NCBI GenBank assembly: GCA_027083665.1
Contig: JALWNV010000053.1
Span: 1-7,356, forward strand
Origin: Helicobacteraceae bacterium
GTDB taxonomy: Bacteria > Campylobacterota > Campylobacteria > Campylobacterales > Sulfurimonadaceae
Reading direction: 5' to 3'
DNA: 7,356 bases
The number at the start of each line of letters is the position of its first letter. Position 1 is the stretch's first letter. Below, piece after piece: positions 5,475 to 7,356 of the stretch. A program made the translations under genes and the position numbers. Below the pieces are notes generated by a model. It did not search any database. It saw only the letters and a list, made by a program, of their open reading frames with translations, and was not told the DNA's origin.

Positions 5475-6278
5475 TTACGCTGTGCATTCGCGCAGGCGCA
5501 GCAGCACTTCGCTCAGCCGTTCGAGTTCTCCGAGCCGGATCATGTTCGGCCCGTCGCTGAGCGCGGCGGAAGGGTCGAAATGCGTTTCGAAAAAGAAGCC
5601 GTCCACCCCGACCGCCGCCGCCGCTTTGGCGAGATAGGGTACCATCGAGCTGTCACCGCCCGTTTTACCGCCGCCCGAACCCGGCATCTGCACCGAATGG
5701 GTCGCATCAAAGACCACCGGCGCGAACTGACGCATGATTACCGGCGAGCGCATATCGACGACCATATTGCCGTACCCGAAACTCGAACCGCGTTCGGTCA
5801 GCAGCACGCCGTGCTTTCGGGCATTGTCGTATGTCGCTTCACCGCACCCGCGGGTCTTGAGCACCTTGAGCACCGAATAGCGCATATCGGCGGGATTCAT
5901 AAACTGCCCTTTTTTGATATTGACGATGCGTTCCGTCTTTGCCGCCGCGACGAGCAGGTCGGTCTGACGGCACAAAAAGGCGGGAATCTGGATAATATCG
6001 GCCACCTCCGCCGTCGGCGCGACCTGATACGATTCGTGCACGTCGGTCACGATTTTATAGCCGAAATCGTCCTTGACCTTCTGCAGCAGCCGCAATCCCT
6101 CCTCGAGCCCGGGACCGCGGTAACTCTCAAGCGACGTACGGTTGGCCTTGTCGAAACTGGCTTTGAAATAAAAATCGAAACGGTTATCATCACGGTAATT
6201 CTGTAAAGCCGACGCGATACGAAACAGCGAATCTTCGCTCTCGATCACGCACGGGCCGGCCATCCATATCATTGCCAT
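5475..6278 (-). CDS. kdsA: 3-deoxy-D-manno-octulosonate 8-phosphate synthase
   Basis: A 267-residue enzyme that joins phosphoenolpyruvate and arabinose 5-phosphate to give KDO 8-phosphate for the lipopolysaccharide inner core. Motifs: AGPCVIES (7-14), [12 protein letters not shown] (38-49), TDVHE (78-82), [10 protein letters not shown] (120-129), [15 protein letters not shown] (161-175), [11 protein letters not shown] (190-200) and FFFETHFDP (228-236). The cysteine of AGPC (C10), with H194, E231 and D242, matches the metal-dependent class (Aquifex type); the E. coli metal-free class has Asn in place of this cysteine. The first ATG at 6278 has AGG only two bases upstream, while the third codon (ATG at 6272-6270) has it eight bases upstream and may be the true start. 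The gene begins three bases after the stop of the small membrane protein gene. Confidence 0.96.
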   Translation of the reverse strand: MAMIWMAGPCVIESEDSLFRIASALQNYRDDNRFDFYFKASFDKANRTSLESYRGPGLEEGLRLLQKVKDDFGYKIVTDVHESYQVAPTAEVADIIQIPAFLCRQTDLLVAAAKTERIVNIKKGQFMNPADMRYSVLKVLKTRGCGEATYDNARKHGVLLTERGSSFGYGNMVVDMRSPVIMRQFAPVVFDATHSVQMPGSGGGKTGGDSSMVPYLAKAAAAVGVDGFFFETHFDPSAALSDGPNMIRLGELERLSEVLLRLRECTA

Positions 6279-6281
6279 CGC

Positions 6282-6488
6282 CTATTTCACCGCTTCGTTG
6301 AACGAGTCGACCGCTTTGTTTTTCAACTCTGTCAACGTGTGGCCCGTTTCGTGGGAGTAGACGATATAGGCGAGAATAATCAGTACCAACACCATCGACT
6401 TCGTGGCATTGATCTGCCACTGCATAAATGCCAGAATCAACAAGATGACAACGGTGCCCGGATAGATCCATGATGGGTCGATGTGCAT
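6282..6488 (-). CDS. Small protein with two predicted membrane helices, unknown function
   Basis: A 68-residue protein: a short N-terminal head (MHIDPSWIYP), a first hydrophobic helix (about 11-24, TVVILLILAFMQWQ), a short loop INATKS, a second helix (about 31-45, MVLVLIILAYIVYSH) and a polar, helix-prone tail (TLTELKNKAVDSFNEAVK). The product is probably an inner-membrane hairpin with a soluble amphipathic tail. I do not recognise a family. An in-frame ATG eight codons earlier exists, but AAGGGGG five bases before the ATG at 6488 fixes the shorter start, and that one begins just one base after the transporter stop (TGAAATG). It ends three bases before kdsA. The tight fit and good ribosome site argue that it is real. 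Confidence 0.72.
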   Translation of the reverse strand: MHIDPSWIYPGTVVILLILAFMQWQINATKSMVLVLIILAYIVYSHETGHTLTELKNKAVDSFNEAVK

Positions 6489-6489
6489 T

Positions 6490-7356
6490 TCAGCCCCCTT
6501 TTTTGCGTGCAACGGCGATACCGCTGAAAATAATCAGGATTATACCAAATGTTGTCCACAAATCCGGCAAAGCATCTCCGACGAGAAGTCCCAGCAGGAT
6601 CGAAAAGACGATATTGGCGTAACTGACGGCACCGACAATGCCCGCCTTGGTCGCACCGTACGCGCGGGTCATATAGATCTGCGCCAGCGTCGCGAAGATC
6701 CCCATCGCGACCACTTCGGCCCAGACCGCCCCTGAAGGCAGAACGAAACGCCCTGTCATAAACGCCAGCGAGGGCGACGTGATATAGGGTTCCAGCGCCA
6801 TCAGCAGCAGCGGTCCGACCGTTCCGATCGTCATAAACGACAATACGATGGCCCGGGTGTCGTAGTACTGTTTGAGCTCCCGGACGGACGTATACGCCAA
6901 TGCCGCCCCCACGCCGCTGAAGATACCGAGCCAGTCCGTCTCGGAGAGCAGGACACCCGTCGGTTTGGTGATGAAAACGATCCCGACAAACCCCGTCAAC
7001 ACGGCCAGCCAGGCCGACAACGGCAGCTTTTCATTCAGAAAAAGCCAGGCGAAGATCGCGGTAAAGATCGGCGACGTCTTCGAAAATGTCATGGCGTCAC
7101 CGAGCGGAATATGCGCGATATTGTAAAAAAACGCCAGTAAAGCCGCGAACCCGATAAAACCGCGGAAAAAGAGCAAAAACGGCTTGCCGCCCGGATGGGT
7201 CATCGGCTTTTTCCATACCGCATATCCGACGATCGCCACCCCGAAAACATTGCGGAAAAAAACGACTTCGACCGGGTCCATGCTCCGGCTCGCGAGCTTG
7301 GCGAAAACCCCCATGAACGCAAACATCAGCGAAGCGAAGAGCATATACAATACACC
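6490..7356 (-). CDS. EamA/DMT-superfamily transporter, N-terminus cut by window edge
   Basis: The 288 codons in view hold two EamA repeats, each of about five hydrophobic helices, so ten in total; such inner-membrane proteins export or import small metabolites, often amino acids, purines or nucleotide-sugar-like compounds. The substrate cannot be told from sequence. Repeat one includes LYMLFASLMFAFMGVFAKLA and the charged-then-hydrophobic FFRNVFGVAIVGYAVW; the repeat-one end SPIFTAIFAWLFLNEKL and the repeat-two counterpart SYANIVFSILLGLLVGD are the usual EamA signature positions. The open frame continues to base 7356 (Gly-Val-Leu-Tyr before the first Met), so the true start, probably only a few codons away, is outside the window. 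A short basic tail (ARKKGG) ends it. It is the first gene of the block visible here. Confidence 0.88.
   Translation of the reverse strand, partial: GVLYMLFASLMFAFMGVFAKLASRSMDPVEVVFFRNVFGVAIVGYAVWKKPMTHPGGKPFLLFFRGFIGFAALLAFFYNIAHIPLGDAMTFSKTSPIFTAIFAWLFLNEKLPLSAWLAVLTGFVGIVFITKPTGVLLSETDWLGIFSGVGAALAYTSVRELKQYYDTRAIVLSFMTIGTVGPLLLMALEPYITSPSLAFMTGRFVLPSGAVWAEVVAMGIFATLAQIYMTRAYGATKAGIVGAVSYANIVFSILLGLLVGDALPDLWTTFGIILIIFSGIAVARKKGG
6494..6500 (-). promoter_or_regulatory. Ribosome binding site of the small membrane protein gene
   Basis: AAGGGGG on the minus strand, part of the run AAAAAAGGGGG in the last codons of the transporter gene and five bases before the ATG at 6488-6486. It decides the start of the 68-residue protein over the longer in-frame alternative at 6512. 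Confidence 0.6.

Noticed and set aside
5184..6206. Plus-strand frame of 340 codons opposite ribH and kdsA
   Set aside because: It crosses two genes with complete catalytic motifs, and its product is low-complexity in Arg, His and Asp.

Overview
The window is a dense block of genes all read from the minus strand, from the right edge towards position 1. The set points to a Campylobacterota (epsilonproteobacterial) chemolithotroph or anaerobe. It has kdsA-ribH-nusB in the order I recall from Helicobacter pylori (HP0003-HP0001), the futalosine-pathway menaquinone gene mqnC followed by an M16 peptidase homologue (compare HP0656-HP0657), and a large multihaem cytochrome c. Base composition is GC-rich outside one AT-rich island; higher-GC Campylobacterota such as Hydrogenimonas-, Nitratifractor- or Sulfurovum-like organisms are candidates. 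I cannot assign a genus from this sequence alone.

Layout in order of transcription: an EamA/DMT-type transporter cut by the right edge (6490-7356); a 68-residue protein with two membrane helices (6282-6488); kdsA (5475-6278); ribH (4980-5450); nusB (4573-4980); a signal-peptide-bearing, C-terminally membrane-anchored cytochrome with twelve CxxCH motifs (2177-4576); a periplasmic DUF302 protein (1746-2180); mqnC (700-1749); an AT-rich insert carrying a four-helix-bundle (S23/IVP-family) gene (308-682) between inverted heptamer-repeat arrays; and the start of an M16 peptidase homologue (1-236, cut by the left edge).

Coupling is very tight. nusB/cytochrome, cytochrome/DUF302 and DUF302/mqnC each overlap by an ATGA stop-start, ribH/nusB by TAATG, and the largest gap from the transporter to mqnC is 24 bases. 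No internal terminator is visible, so one long transcript is likely. Its products cover KDO (lipopolysaccharide) and riboflavin synthesis, transcription antitermination, a periplasmic electron-transfer protein and menaquinone synthesis. The cytochrome, DUF302 protein and MqnC form a possible respiratory sub-module in which a quinone-linked cytochrome is made together with a quinone-synthesis enzyme; this is inference.

The most unusual structure is the 276-700 insert. A four-helix-bundle gene of the 23S rRNA intervening-sequence family lies between imperfect 23-base inverted repeats built from GTGAATA/G heptamers, directly after the mqnC stop codon. The architecture copies that of rRNA intervening sequences (ORF inside a base-paired stem), but it sits in a protein-coding operon. 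The repeat also supplies the gene's GTG start codon. No stretch over 300 bases lacks a gene.
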